A stretch of 64,000 bases of DNA from Agriotes lineatus (GCA_940337035.1 OW679202.1:49183763-49247762); one strand, 5' to 3'. Counted from the stretch's first letter, positions 44,344 to 55,394 are shown. The notes: generated by a model from the sequence alone, not told the origin. Numbers and translations: made by a program.

Positions 44344-45545
44344 ATGGTTTTGCTGCATCAACATAAAATTTTTATGATCGAATATTATTTTCGTAACGGC
44401 TATCAAGTTGATGGAATATGACAGTACTCAATCTATGATTGTTTGAAAGAGTTTCGGCAGGAATTTCCTAACCTTGCGTTGCACTATAACACTTTTCGTT
44501 ATTCTTTGAATCACCCACAAAGTTTTTCGTGGGACTGGATCCGTTTTACGTAAAGAAGGCAGAGGTCATCCTCCGAGAAGAACGAAAAAGTAATTGAAAA
44601 TGTAAGACAGATTATGGAAGAAGCCCCGCGAACCTCTGTATGCCATTTGTCTCAACAAGTTTAACTGGCAGTGGCACCTGCCACAAAATATTGAAGAAAG
44701 ACATCCACTTCTATTCTTACCGTTTGCAGTCTGTACAACAATTACGTGAAACTGATTATCCTCAGTGATAGATAGACAGATAAATATTTATTACCTGTAG
44801 TAAGACATAAGTTTATAATATGTGAAATTGGTTCTGAGATTATATTTGAAACAGTTTTTAAGAATTTAACAGGGATTTCATCCAGTGTGTCGAATATTGT
44901 CAGTGTTTCCTAAATACCCTCAATGACGACTTATTGCAGAACTTTTCTCATGGACGAGGCCTGGTTTTAGTTAGATGGATATATTAATTCTCAAGAGTTT
45001 GGAAAAGCCTAATTTTATGGTAGAGACACCTCTTCATCCTCAAAAAATAGGAGTGTGGGATGCTATTTCAAGGCGTAGAATAATTGGGCCATACTTTTTC
45101 GAATGTGAAAGTAAGACAAAAGTGTTTATTTCTTGAAAAATTAATGAAGATTTTTTTCAGGCACTTTGACTGCAGAAAGATATCGAAAAGAGCTTTTACC
45201 GCCCTTGCTTGAAAATCGTCATGACGATGAACTCAGGTTTGGTTTTTTTTCAACAAGACTGCGCACACAACACATGATACATTAAATATAATACGAGCAT
45301 TTTTTGACAGAGGGCTTATTAGTCGAAACACACCAATATCTTATCCTGACGGATATTGCTACCTCACTCCAAGCGATTTCTTTCTGTGGCCGTATATAAC
45401 GAACGCCATTTTCCAACAACTTATACATGACCTAAATGAACTGCGGCACAGAATATTGGAGAAAATTAACGAAATTAATAACAATCCGAATATGTTAATA
45501 AATGTTAGCAATGGGATTGTGCGACATTTTGATCATTTGTTATGA
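44344..45545 (+). pseudogene. Broken IS630/mariner-type transposase
   Basis: From ATG 44344: HQHKIFMIEYYFRNGYQVDG, a stop, then IYDCLKEFRQEFPNL (DUF4817-type helix-turn-helix). Next GRGHPPRRTKKVIENVRQIM and EEAPRTSVCHLSQQV. About 120 bp unrelated to the gene follow (44768-44888). It resumes with VEYCQCFLNTLNDDLLQNF, then in another frame a MDEAWF block (first catalytic Asp, about 44953-44970), TPLHPQKIGVWDAISRRRII and GPYFFE. Then TAERYRKELLPPLLE, QQD (second Asp, about 45257), and PSDFFLWPYITNAIF (third acidic site, about 45372-45415), ending LNELRHRILEKINE. Complete in layout but with at least five frame breaks. Confidence 0.85.
44768..44888. other. Small insertion inside the transposase
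   Basis: About 120 bp beginning GATAGATAGACAGATAAATA separate two parts of the transposase that should be adjacent (LRETDYPQ and VEYCQ). The GATA/GACA repeat start suggests a retroposon tail or a small insertion. No duplication could be defined. Confidence 0.45.
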
Positions 45546-45724
45546 ATTCTTTTGTTATTGCAATAAATTACAGTTAAGTTATTACGATTTGATGGAAATC
45601 TGTTTTAAAGTTAGTTTTAAACGTTTACATTTGAATGCTTTCATTCATTACCTTGTGCCAAAAATTAATTACATGAATAATTATTAAATCGCAAAATTCG
45701 TTTCGACGTAGCAGTATATCTCTA

Positions 45725-47540
45725 TATATATTTTCTTCCATCCGGACCACATGTTCGTACCATGGCAGCTGCCTTTTTTAAATAGTTTCCTCTGTTGGCT
45801 CTACCTCTAGTTCTTCCCTTGTGGTTATATTTCTAACTCTATCTCTTCTAGTGCTGCCTACCATTCGTCTTAAATATCTTATTTCTGCAGTCGTTATTTT
45901 ACTCTTGTTTTTGTCTTGCATTGGCCAGGTTTCCACTCCATGTATCAGCGTTGGTACGTATACTGATTTGTACAAGTGTAGCTTTGTTTTTCTTCCTTGT
46001 TCTTTTTTATTTATTAGTGCTGTATTGATCTGATGGTATATGTTTGTTGCTTTTGCTGTTTTGTTTCTTATTTGTTGTTCTATTGTCCCGTCATTGTTTA
46101 TCACGACGCTCGAGTACTCGTAGAAGTTTACTACCTCTAATCTATTCTGTCCACATCTGATGTTTGTCTTCTTCATCGTTAGCTGTTTCTTTACTAATTT
46201 TCATTATTTTGCTTTTATTTGCATTTATTTCCATTCCCGATCTTTATATATTGCTGTTCCATTTGTTTACTGCGGCTTGTAATTTCCTAACGATGTCCAC
46301 CATCAGCACAATGTCATCGGCATACACAAGACTTTGGAGGCTTACTTCTTCCATTCTCCAGTGTCCAAATTTTTTGTTCAGTGCTCTCTCTTTACTTTCC
46401 TTCAGTATTTGGTCCATAACTACGATAAATAATAGGGGATTGAGGGAGTCTCCTTGTTTGATTCCTCTTTCCATATTGAAACTTTTGGACTTCTTCGCCT
46501 TTATTCTCACTGTTCCTGTTGTTCTTTTGTCCAATGGTTTTGTGACTTTGATCAAGTTATCGGGTATTCTTGCCTATTCCATGGCTTTCCATAAAATCTT
46601 CTTTGGAATAGTGTCAAAAGCTGCGTGCAGGTCTATAAACGCCAGATAGAGAGATTTTTCTTCTCTACATAGTGTCTGATCTTTGTCTCTATTGTTCGTG
46701 AGTATATTTTCTGTATACACGATGATCAACAAATGGCTCGGTAATTGTTACACTCGTTCATGCTTGCTTTCTTATGCAATGGTACGATGATATTTGCCTC
46801 CCAGTCTCTGGGTATCTCTTCTCCATCAAAGGCCAGTTGACATATTCTTTAGATTCATTCCACCATTCTTCTCTCTTCATACTTGACCATCTCGGGATTG
46901 ATTTAATCTTTTCCTGGTTTAATCCTATTTATTGCTTCTGTTACTTCTTCTTTGATTACTACTGGTTCACCTTCCATTTCTATTGGTTCTTGCCTTATAT
47001 TTTCCCCCTCTGGTTTCATTCTTTGTCTTAAATGTTTTCTCATAGTATTTGCTCCAAGAGTCCAGGATTTTATTTTTTTCTGTTACTATGATTCCGTTCT
47101 CATCTTTTATACACCATTTTGTTTTGCAATATTTTCCTCTTAGATGGGTAACTGTCGTCCAACATTCTTTCTTACTGTTGGCGTTATCTTTGAATTATTT
47201 CTTCTACTTCTTTCCCAAAGTCTTCCCAGCTTTGTTCTTTTCTTCTTTAACTAGTTCTTTTGCTTAGTTTCTTATAGTTATGTAACTCCGTCTATCTTCT
47301 TCTCTTTTTGTTTGCAAATACTTCTTCCACGCGATGTTTTTCTTTTTGATCATCTTTCTTCTATCGTCCACTGCTCTCCTTATTCTTCCAGTCTCTCATG
47401 TTGTTTTAACATTTCGTTGATTTTATGCTGATACTCTAGCCTTTTCTGTTCTGTTCTTAATTCTTCTATCTTTATTTTCTGGTGGTTTCGGTTTTTTACA
47501 TAGAATCTTGTATCTGCTATGACCAACTTGTGGTCGAAGT
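45725..47540 (-). pseudogene. LINE reverse transcriptase region, 3'-truncated
   Basis: Minus-strand LINE of the same general type as that at 33.8 kb. From right to left: Lys/Arg/Glu-rich linker (47040-47520), VVIKEEVTEAINRINQEKIK, RYPETGRQISS and an IIVPLHKKASMNECNNYRAI block (46770-46960), LYLAFIDLHAAFDTIPKKIL (first catalytic Asp, 46600-46660), ERGIKQGDSLNPLLFIVVMD (46420-46480) and LVYADDIVLMVDIVRKLQAA (YADD, 46275-46330). Then NFYEYSSVVINNDGTIEQQI, YVPTLIHGVETWPMQDK and, at the end, RQLPWYEHVVRMEENIYRD at about 45730-45780. Frameshifts at about 46560, 46230 and 45780. No endonuclease and no 3' tail are visible. Confidence 0.82.
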
Positions 47541-47971
47541 TTATTTATGTCTAACGTAATGTACCATTAACTCTTAAAAATAAAAAATTAATATACAAAA
47601 TAATGACACACAAAATATTGGTTAGTCAATATGCCTAACGAAATTTTCCTGCTTACTCGATACAGCACGGTTGTATTAGAATCTAAACAAATGCACGCAC
47701 TAGAAAACTTGCATAATATTTCAATATTTTATAGGTGGTACGAAATTTCAGGACTTCTAACAAAATAACACCTTGCATGATCATTCAGGAACCAGAGGAA
47801 CAACCTACAAGTACAGCTCTTTTACCAAATTTGAAAAAACAAGTTGGCTTAAAAAAATTATGTGAATACACGCGTTGGATCAACAGATTAGACGCCCTTG
47901 CTGTACTCAAACGGTAGGGGTTTGAATATAAAAAAATATAAAAATACTTGCCTTATTAAAGATAGGAAAGT
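47541..47971. other. Spacer
   Basis: A 60-codon plus frame (47735-47917) has no recognisable content. Confidence 0.3.
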
Positions 47972-48740
47972 ATATCGGGTGACAATGAGACGAGGGCCAT
48001 GTCTCTATCTCCTTTACTTATCAACGGACTTGAATGAAACTTGTTAAGTACAAGAACATTAAACATAATTTCGGATTGAGAGACACATACCATCGAAATG
48101 GCTGACTTCCGGTTTCGTCAAAAATGTCATTAACTTTGAATTTTTAAATTAGTTGTCCTGTATATTTTATGTTTTTTGGAATCCACGACTCAAATTACAT
48201 ATGACAGTGTTTAAATATTTCCCAAAATACTTTAAAAATTTATTAATTAAACATTCTTCAGTTTTATATAGAAATAAAATGGTGGATGATAATTAAAGTT
48301 TCTATCTAATGGCACGATGGCCCTTGGTAGGTGCCATTAAAAAACTGACTTTCTCTCAATAAACATATTTAGCAAATTTTATTCCTTCATGAAGAACTTG
48401 TTATTGATCAAATTAATGAAATAGTTATTATTGATTGCTAGAGTCATTTAGAATAAATTTTCTTCAATCCTGGCGTTCTATGAGAAAAATACATTTTGAA
48501 AAAAATTATTTGATATTTAAAAAATGAAAATTTGGCAAGATTATCGTATGGAATTTACGCCGTAAATATGTGAGGTAATCTATTTAAAAAATCATAGTTA
48601 ATGGCACTTTCGGTGAAATCGGAAGTTGACCATTTCAACTAGGTATATCTATCGGTCAATCAGAAATTGTGTTTAATATTCTTGTATCAAATTTCATCCA
48701 AATCGATTCTTAAATAAAGGCGATATACTAGAAGCTAAAG
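47972..48740. repeat. Foldback element with about 140-bp diverged arms
   Basis: 47985-48135 and the reverse complement of 48600-48735 share a series of blocks in order (TGAATGAAACTTG / TGGATGAAATTTGA, AAGAACATTAAACA / AAGAATATTAAACA, GAAATGG(C/T)(T/C)(G/A)ACTTCCG). The outer ends read TATATCGGG and, inverted, TATATCGCC. No coding content. Probably an old non-autonomous inverted-repeat element. Confidence 0.6.
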
Positions 48741-48977
48741 AATATAAAAGTATCATTAGAAAATCTAACAAAAAAAGCATTTTAGTAAACCTCACAGACC
48801 CAGCCCATCAATTGGAGGGTTAAATGATAATTTAAACACTTGAACTCTCCGAGCACAACAAAATAACGAGGTGTGGATAACAAAAATCCCGCCATTGCTG
48901 ACACAGGAAATAACAAATAGGTATCAAAAATTACACTAGGATTTCAGAAGCAAATGAAATGGGAAATAAAAATCTAA

Positions 48978-50540
48978 TTTTTACTTCTTTTTACAATAAA
49001 GTATTGGATTCGCCTCAAAAATTCAAAATTGAGTTTTCAACAGATGTTCACGTTTTAGAGTCCCCTGAACCCAGTGTTTACTCTTGTGATATTTAAGTTT
49101 ATTTCAATTTCTTCAAAAACGGCTCTAACGATTTTTTTAAACTTTACATTTTTATTATATTTTTAATGTGTTGTGTATTGATGTGATATAGGTGATTTTT
49201 CAGTTGACTACCGTATAACGGGGATATATGGAACGATACTTTTAGATTTTCATGTGTAGCTTCTGGCATTATCAAAGTATCTAAAATTTATAAGTTGAAA
49301 ATGGAAGCGTGTAGTATTGAGAATATATTGTTTCATGTATGATGACTACAAAAATATTTTTAATAGATATTTTTTTTGTATTTTATCGTTGTTCGGTATA
49401 ACCCGCTATTGGGGGATATATTGAATACTTTAAATTTTTCTCAGTAACTAAAGATTTTAAGTGAATGATCGATATAGACATCCACAGTCACCTTTATTGA
49501 ACACTTTTCTTTAAAAAAAATTGTTTTTCGACAATTCTTGTAGGAGGAATGGGAAAAAACTGATTAAACTGAAAAGTGATTTATTTGCAGACGAATATTA
49601 CGAAATACAAAATAAAAATAACTTATTTCTTCAAACAATGTTAAAAAAATACTTATATCTGATACGGAAAACAAAGAATTAAAAAAAATAAAAACATTTT
49701 CTTCTTATAAAATATCTTCACGAAAACTGTGAAGGCCACGAGTTATCGATGGAGTGCAGATATTGTGGGTTATCTGGGTTAGCTTAACAGCTTGTACATC
49801 TTCCACATCTAGAACTACAAAAATGTGGTTTTTACCCCTCATACAGCTAATTTCTATTGCTGCTTTATTTTATATGCAAAATTTTGGGTAAAAATTTTTT
49901 CTCAAATTTTTCTTAGTGTTTTTATCATAAATAAAACTTGTAACTACAAAACATCCTTCATTAATATGATTGGGGGTCACAGTTTCTTCTATATGCTGTA
50001 CCTAGTCGGTGCACGTGTACCCGCGGCATCGTTCGATATAACCCTACAAAATTACATTGTTTACATTTTTAACCATAACTAAAAAAATAATGAATTTATT
50101 CAAAATTTGTTCATGCAGATATGTTGTTATGGTTACTTAAAAGGATTTATTTCCTTGGACTATATAGATATCACCAATACTTATTTAGATATGAAGAGGT
50201 TTAGTAGACGTCACTAAAATCTATAACAAATCATTTGGTGGCTACTCTGCATTTAACGCGGTTAAAATTATTTTCTGATCGACGCAGGCGTAACGAATAA
50301 TATCACGGGGAAGTTATGCAGCACCTCCAACAAGTTTCTGTAATGAAAGTTGCCTACCGTTGAAGATAATCGAGTTTGATAAATTACGTTTTTGTTCGAT
50401 ATTTCCCGCAGCGTTCGATATATCCCCGTTATACGGTACCTCAAAAATAGGTTTCTTTTTTTTATTTACTCCTATTTTAAATAGAACACCCGGTATATTA
50501 TTGCATTTTTGAATTCAGCTTAAAATTTAAAAAAGTATAA
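48978..50540. repeat. Dispersed repeat, copy 2 (interrupted by an inverted-repeat element)
   Basis: 48978-49210 and 50437-50540 match the repeat at 29.5-31.1 kb in the same order (GTATTGGATTCGCC, AAAATTGAGTTTTCAACAGAT, TTTTAGAGTCCCCTGA, TTTTTTTAAACTTTACATTT, GTGATTTTTCAGTTGA, then TTGCATTTTTGAATTCAGCT). It lacks the P-like insertion of copy 1 and instead carries the element at 49211-50436. Confidence 0.7.
49211..50436. mobile_element. TA-flanked inverted-repeat transposon, non-autonomous
   Basis: 1226 bp with terminal inverted repeats starting CCGTATAACGGGGATATAT, mirrored at the right (ATATATCCCCGTTATACGG). TA at 49209-49210 and 50437-50438 is the target duplication. Joining the flanks reproduces the uninterrupted sequence at 31068-31090 (GTTGAATACTTCTAAAATGG). 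Consistent with the Tc1/mariner/pogo superfamily. Words from the end (GGGGATATATTGAA) recur inside at about 49412. One frame of 85 codons (49825-50082) has no transposase motif. Confidence 0.85.
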
Positions 50541-50990
50541 ATCCATAAAAATTCATTTCTGCTACAATTTAAATGATTGGAATGCAAATATTTATCCTTC
50601 AAATGGCGCCTTTCTAAGCTCAACGCTTTAAGCACAAGCTTGTACCTAATAAATCCACTCATAACAAAGTGAAGGTAACATTTTCAAAACTTATCAATCA
50701 CCAATAGAAGAGGCATCCAAGTCTCGAAATTTCCAAGTGCAGTAAATTATGAAATGGTCATAAGAGTTCAAATGTCATTTTATTAGGACAATTTTTAATA
50801 ATGAGATAAATTCAGTTTGAAAAAGAAAAAACCCAGTGTAAAACTTAAATAAAAGTCCATAGCAAAAATTAATATATCATTTTCCATGGTGTTTAACTCT
50901 CCATTCAACGAGTGGTATCTGCGAGTACAAGCAAAATTTAAAATGAGCCATCATTTTTATAATAAATTTATTTACTATGGGTCATCTTCC
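50541..50990. other. AT-rich spacer
   Basis: No coding sequence or named repeat recognised. Confidence 0.35.
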
Positions 50991-50991
50991 C

Positions 50992-51441
50992 AGGGACAGA
51001 AATCCCCCACCACTTATAATTTCCCCCACTACTTTTAATTGATTAAGCCCTGTGGGCATAATCAATTAAATTGCCTGGGGCGTCGGCCATTTTGATTTCG
51101 TCGCACCCATTTTTGGATTTTGATGCTAGTACCGATTTGGATTTTGAATTGTCGCCATTTTGTTTTAAGCGGCCATTTTGGATTTTGATACTAGTGCCGT
51201 TTTGGATTTTGAATTGTCGCCATTTTGGTTTTTGAATTAACCACGTGATGCTAGTGCCGTTTTGGGTTTTGATTTTGCTCTCGCCATTTTGTATTTTGAA
51301 TTAGTCACTCATATTTTATTTTAAAAAAATTCTGGTCTTCGCAGGACTCGAACCTGATGCCTTCCTGTTGCGAGTCTTATAGCCTAACCACTGAGCTATA
51401 GAGGATTGTTGTCATAACTTTCTCTTTGAAGTCTCTCATTA
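50992..51441. repeat. Left terminal inverted repeat
   Basis: Begins AGGGACAGAAATCCCCCACC, continues TTAAGCCCTGTGGGCAT-type sequence inverted relative to 55860-55925, then repeated GCCATTTTGGATTTTGA units, then a tRNA-like segment read on the minus strand, ending near TTTCTCTTTGAAGTCTCTCA. Each block has a counterpart in reverse order in the right arm. Confidence 0.85.
51333..51406 (-). other. tRNA-like segment (A and B boxes), left arm
   Basis: On the minus strand TAGCTCAGTGG (A box, 51388-51398) is followed about 35 bases later by GGTTCGAGTCC (B box, 51344-51354) with a five-pair T stem CAGG/CCTG plus G-C. The 5' part CCTCTATAGCTCAGTGG resembles an animal tRNA-Thr. Acceptor halves do not pair, so it is not a working tRNA; it could act as an internal Pol III promoter. 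Confidence 0.6.
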
Positions 51442-51792
51442 CTATGCGTGCTGTTTGAAGTGTCGCTCTGTATACGTCACGCTTCGCACTTCCCCCTCGC
51501 ACAATCATGCTATCTCTCTTGCATTCGTTTATCTTTGGCGTACGGTTCTATCTTGCACGTTCGAAAGGCATGATACTACTACTACTAAGATAAACCCACG
51601 CGCATGGGATAAGCCCATCTCTCTCGCACGCCTGACGTCACTCCGTGACAAATTTCCACAGCAGTAGGCGGTTTAATACGGCGGTTAAAGGTTTCGGTTA
51701 GGTGTTTAATGTGTTATTCGTTTTGTTTGAAGATATATGTGCGTGAAATTTAATAAATTATAATTAAAACATTGCATTAAACATTTGTTACC

Positions 51793-52270
51793 ATAGTGTA
51801 CTGTGCAGTGATGGGTTATTTAAGCAACAACAACAAAAAGAGCAAGAAAGTTTCGGATTGCCGTTTCTTTAGTTTTCCAAGGGACAAACATGTTTGGCAA
51901 CAATGGATTCTAAAGTGTTACCAGCAACACAAATTTAATGTGAAAACATCAAGAATATGTTCAAATCATTTTGTAGAAAGTGATTACTGTTCCAAAGAGA
52001 AACTGTTGGAATTACCGCAAAATAAATGGAAGTTGAAAAGTGATGCAGTAGCTTCTCTTCATTTTTAACAATTTTAATGGGGAGTCATTAAAATTGACCA
52101 AAAATTATTTAAAAGTCCTAATGGACTTAGCGGAATCTATCAATTTAAGTACAGAGGCCAAGCATCTTTTCTTTCGATGCAAAATGTATTTTAAAATTAG
52201 AATATTGAATAGAGATATTAAAGAAAAATCCAAAGTGAGGAAGAGAAAAATTACAAAAATTGTAAAATAA
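51793..52270 (+). pseudogene. THAP-domain protein with start codon lost
   Basis: The THAP zinc finger reads VYCAVMGYLSNNNKK, DCRFFSFPRDKHVWQQWILK, FNVKTSRICSNHFVESDYCS and LKSDAVASLHF (51796-52068). The first Cys, the invariant Trp, CS.HF and the AV.S.(L)F end are kept; the second Cys of the C2CH set is Tyr (CAVMGY for the usual CxxxGC). The codon where Met is expected, before VYC, is ATA (51793-51795). After the stop at 52066, a second frame to about 52270 gives LKLTKNYLKVLMDLAESINL and AKHLFFRCKMYFKIRILNRD, a helical basic tail typical of THAP proteins. No transposase core follows, so this is a truncated or DNA-binding-only version. Confidence 0.72.
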
Positions 52271-53159
52271 GTCTTAATAAAACTTGGTTTTCTTGTGTAA
52301 ATTTTGTAAATAACGTGTAAATAATATGTACTTAATAAATCAAACAAAATTGTTTATCACTACAAATTTTTAACACCTACTCATAAAAATCCAAAAAAAG
52401 CTTGTAATAAAAAATAGTTAATAATATATACCGCGGACACTCGAACATACGAATCTAACATTGCATTGAACGATTTTGCTGACTCCTACTCGCCAATTCA
52501 ACTTACAGGAAAGATAGTGATATTAATAGAAAGATAAAATTGTTGCACATCAAATGATACTAGTAATAATAATATTTACTGATATAGTATAGAAATAATG
52601 GAAAAATACCTAAAAATCAAATGCTCAATGTTGATTGCCTATGTTTTACTTTGAGAGTGGACACCCAGTATAAATATGCTCGTATATATCACTCAAATTT
52701 TTCTACAGAAGTATTCTTTTAAAATTAACAATATTTATTTAAATTTTAAAAAACATAAGTCCGTTTGTTTTGCGCTAGGGATTAAAGTAATAATTTTTGA
52801 TAATGAATAAGCCTTAAACTTTTCACTCTTCATATGTTGGTATCTTCCTTTACTTTTAAATTTAAATACTCTAGTATTCAAAATCGTTTATTGTTCGTTT
52901 TTTTACAAAAGAAAACCCTTTATACAATGCTAAACTTTCAAGATAATTTATTATATCTAGCACCTACCTACTTTATTTAAGGGCTTATTCTATTATGGGC
53001 CATAAATCCTACATTAAATCATAAAAGAAATATCTCTTATACTATTATAATATTGAATAAAATGTAATATATCAATATTATAATAAAATATACTACTAAA
53101 CAGTAAACAATAATAAAAACCGCTTTAAAGCAATGCATTTCCCTACCGTCAAGCAGGAT
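52271..53159. other. AT-rich interior of the nested element
   Basis: No frame or motif recognised in about 890 bp between the THAP remnant and the right inverted end. Confidence 0.4.
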
Positions 53160-53254
53160 TTTTGTCACGGAGTGACGTCATGCGCAACGTAGTACGAAAT
53201 TCGATCGCCGCGTGGGTTTATCTTAGTAGTAGTAGTATCATGTACTAAAGGCAT

Positions 53255-54060
53255 ATTTTATTTAAAAACTGCTATGCTCCATGCAGGATTCGAAGCTGCT
53301 TGCATCGTATTGCGAGTCTTATAGCCTAAACACTGAGCTATAGAGGATGGTTATAAGTTTCTCTTTCGAAGTACTATGTAAGCTGATTGAAGTGTTGTCT
53401 ATATTTAAAAAAAAACTTGGCTGCTCTAAGTCGGATTTGAACCTGCCATCATTGTATTGCGGTGTAACGTAATTTGAAATGAAAGAGTTAAATATGTTAT
53501 TGTGCGTTTACAAGATGGGGATGTTGACAAAGTGGAAGAATCAAACTATGCTATTGTAAATGTACAGAAAGCTATTATTTTTTCTTGTCGTACTAACTGT
53601 AATCTTAGGTCTTGCACGTTCTAAAGTAACTTAATTTTTATCTTGTAATATATAAGTCTATATGTGATTCCTCTCTTTATTTATAGAGCCAGAAGATAGG
53701 AGTTGTTTTAATACTATGTAACTATTTCTTTTTCGAGACAGAAGTTGATTACAAACAAAGCTTCAATATTTTCGAACTTGAAAATATAACGATTTTTGTT
53801 TCTGTAATAAATGTGTCATGCTAATGTTGGAAATTTTGGCTTTTACACACATTTTTTAAACCTTTAAGTATTTGCTCGCGCCATTTTTGGATTTTGAATT
53901 AGTCACGTGATGCTCTGTATACTTACTTTCTCTCTCACAATCATGCTATCTGTCTTGCATTCGTTTATCTTTGTCGTACGGTTATGTCTTGCACGTTCTA
54001 AAGCCATATTTAAAAAAAACTGTGTTTGAAGTGTTGTCTATCAATCCTTTGTCTGATTTT
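53255..54060. repeat. Degenerate tandem copies of the left-arm inner unit
   Basis: The unit seen once at 51311-51570 (TATTTTAAAAAAAT, tRNA-like part, GAGCTATAGAGGAT, GTTTGAAGTGT, CTTGCATTCGTTTATCTTT, TCTTGCACGTTC) recurs in pieces: 53255-53400 (tRNA-like part), 53400-53640 (TTTGAACCTGCCATC ... TCTTGCACGTTCTAAAG) and 53880-54060 (GATTTTGAATTAGTCACGTG ... TCTTGCACGTTCTAAAG ... GTTTGAAGTGTTGTCTAT). All are in the same orientation as the left arm, giving an eroded tandem array. Confidence 0.75.
53281..53348 (-). other. tRNA-like segment, internal degenerate copy
   Basis: Minus strand: CTCTATAGCTCAGTGTTTAG (A-box region at 53330-53345) and a changed B box GCTTCGAATCC (53286-53296). Clearly a copy of the segment in the two arms. 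Confidence 0.55.
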
Positions 54061-54301
54061 AATATATTGTTTTCGAAATGAATAATACAGTAATTTTTCA
54101 AAACTTACGAATGCAATTACAAAGAGCAGTTACTTTAATCAAAAAAATGTAAGAAATTTTAAATAAAATATTCTGATACTACATGATTTTAGCTATGACA
54201 TACTAGGTTAAAATAAATGCAGCACAATATTTGTTTTTATTTCAAAACTAAATAACGTTGAATAAGTTTAACATGATAAAGTACTGTGCGTAATAGTATA
54301 T

Positions 54302-54400
54302 TGTATAACGAGTGCTGAAATATCCATTCAGCACGAGTTTTACACTGTACTTTTCCGACGACCACTACTTTTCCGACGACCACCTAATTCTGTTTGAAAT
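54302..54400. repeat. Short palindrome and duplicated CTTTTCCGACGACCAC
   Basis: CGAGTGCTGAA and TTCAGCACGAG form a hairpin around 54308-54336. Shortly after, ACTTTTCCGACGACCAC occurs twice in tandem (54351-54383). Function unknown. Confidence 0.7.
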
Positions 54401-54528
54401 AGCAAAATAAGAAAATTTATTAATTATTACATTTTTGTTAATTAACTTTAACAAAACGTATTTAGAATAGTTACAAATTTACTTGTTGAAATTATAATTA
54501 ATCGTAATATGAGAACAGTTATACAGAC

Positions 54529-55384
54529 TTATAGGGCATTTGAAATCTCGGATTCGAGCTGGTTTTGTTCTGCTTGAACAGTGTTTTTTGATGATGTGAA
54601 TGCTAGGTTTGGGGCTTCTTGCGTGGCCACATTTTGATTTTTTTGCGCTTGAAAACTTTCTTCTTCAGGGTTAATACTGTATGAGCTTGATAATAATGCT
54701 GGTGCCAGTTCTACGGATTGCACAATTCTATTGGAAATTTCCATTTTTTTGTTGAACGAGTCGTTTACATATCCTTCGGCAACTGCACTGGATTGAAAGC
54801 CACCGTGGCGTTTTAGTGTGAGAAGATCTCCGCCTGAATCGACAAGAATGGTGGCTGACGATCTTCGGAATGAATGGCCTGTATAGGTTTCCGGGTTGGG
54901 CAGGTTTAAACATTTTGCAATTTGCTTTCCCTTTCTGGTAGTTTATAAAAAAACGTTCATTTGGATTTGTCAAATGTTTTGGTCGCAGGCTTCCATACTT
55001 TTTATAAATTGCATAAAATGTTCCTGTTATAGTAAAACTTCTGGGATTTTTGGTTTTAGTCACAGGAATCATAACCAATAACGCAGAATTTAAATCCTTC
55101 AGATCACAAAGTTTGATATTACACAATTCAATTTTTCTTAAGGCTCCGCTGATTCCAAAAATGAGGGTCACCTATTTATTTAAAATTAAAATAGATTTAT
55201 AAACAAAATTACTAAATTTATTAGTCGGTTACTATAAAACACAACAAAAACGATAAATTACCTTTGTTAACAAATAAAATTCATCAGGGGCCGTGTCAAT
55301 GAACCGCTTAATTTCTTGGGGATTTAGCGTGTTGGATTTTTTGGCAAATATCCATCTGATTGTCGTTTTAAAATAGCCTTCCAT
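54529..55384 (-). pseudogene. Crypton-type tyrosine recombinase
   Basis: A tyrosine recombinase that would cut and join DNA through a catalytic Tyr. Exon 1 (55262-55384): MEGYFKTTIRWIFAKKSN, NPQEIKRFIDTAPDEFYLLT. Exon 2 continues VTLIFGISGALRKIEL (catalytic Arg), IPVTKTKN (Lys), then after a frameshift at about 54925-54950 YTGHSFRRSSATILVD (His-x-x-Arg), LLTLKRHGGF (second His) and SAVAEGYVNDSF (catalytic Tyr). It ends with a polar tail at 54529. All five catalytic positions are visible. The order and the GHSFRRSSA, LKRHGG and AEGY blocks match the Crypton family. The frameshift and a probable short deletion before it inactivate this copy. ATG 55384 is the first Met and lies just inside the right arm. 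Confidence 0.82.
55172..55261 (-). other. Probable 90-bp intron in the recombinase
   Basis: On the minus strand the coding sequence ...LLTAAG is followed by GTAATTTATCG, and coding resumes with GTGACCCTC after ...AAATAAATAG. The GT...AG intron lies between codons (phase 0) and its removal joins DEFYLLTK to VTLIFGISG, as expected for the family. It contains stops in all frames. Confidence 0.7.
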
Positions 55385-55394
55385 TTTAAATAAT

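Larger units (their letters stand above)
51572..53246. mobile_element. P-like element with THAP gene, nested
   Basis: Inverted ends: GATACTACTACTACTAAGAT then AAACCCACGCG at the left and its reverse complement at 53209-53239, followed by about seven further bases. AAAGGCAT occurs immediately outside both ends (51564-51571 and 53247-53254), an 8-bp duplication. A second inner inverted block TGACGTCACTCCGTGACAAA is at 51633-51652 and 53160-53179. The uninterrupted target (GCACGTTCTAAAGCCATATT) is present at about 53987-54010. 8-bp duplication and THAP suggest the P superfamily; the right end is asymmetric, so the boundary may be off by several bases. Confidence 0.65.

Noticed and set aside
46164..47267. 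Hydrophobic plus-strand frames resembling membrane proteins
   Set aside because: They are antisense of the Lys/Glu-rich LINE linker and RT on the minus strand, which gives Phe/Leu/Ser-rich readings.
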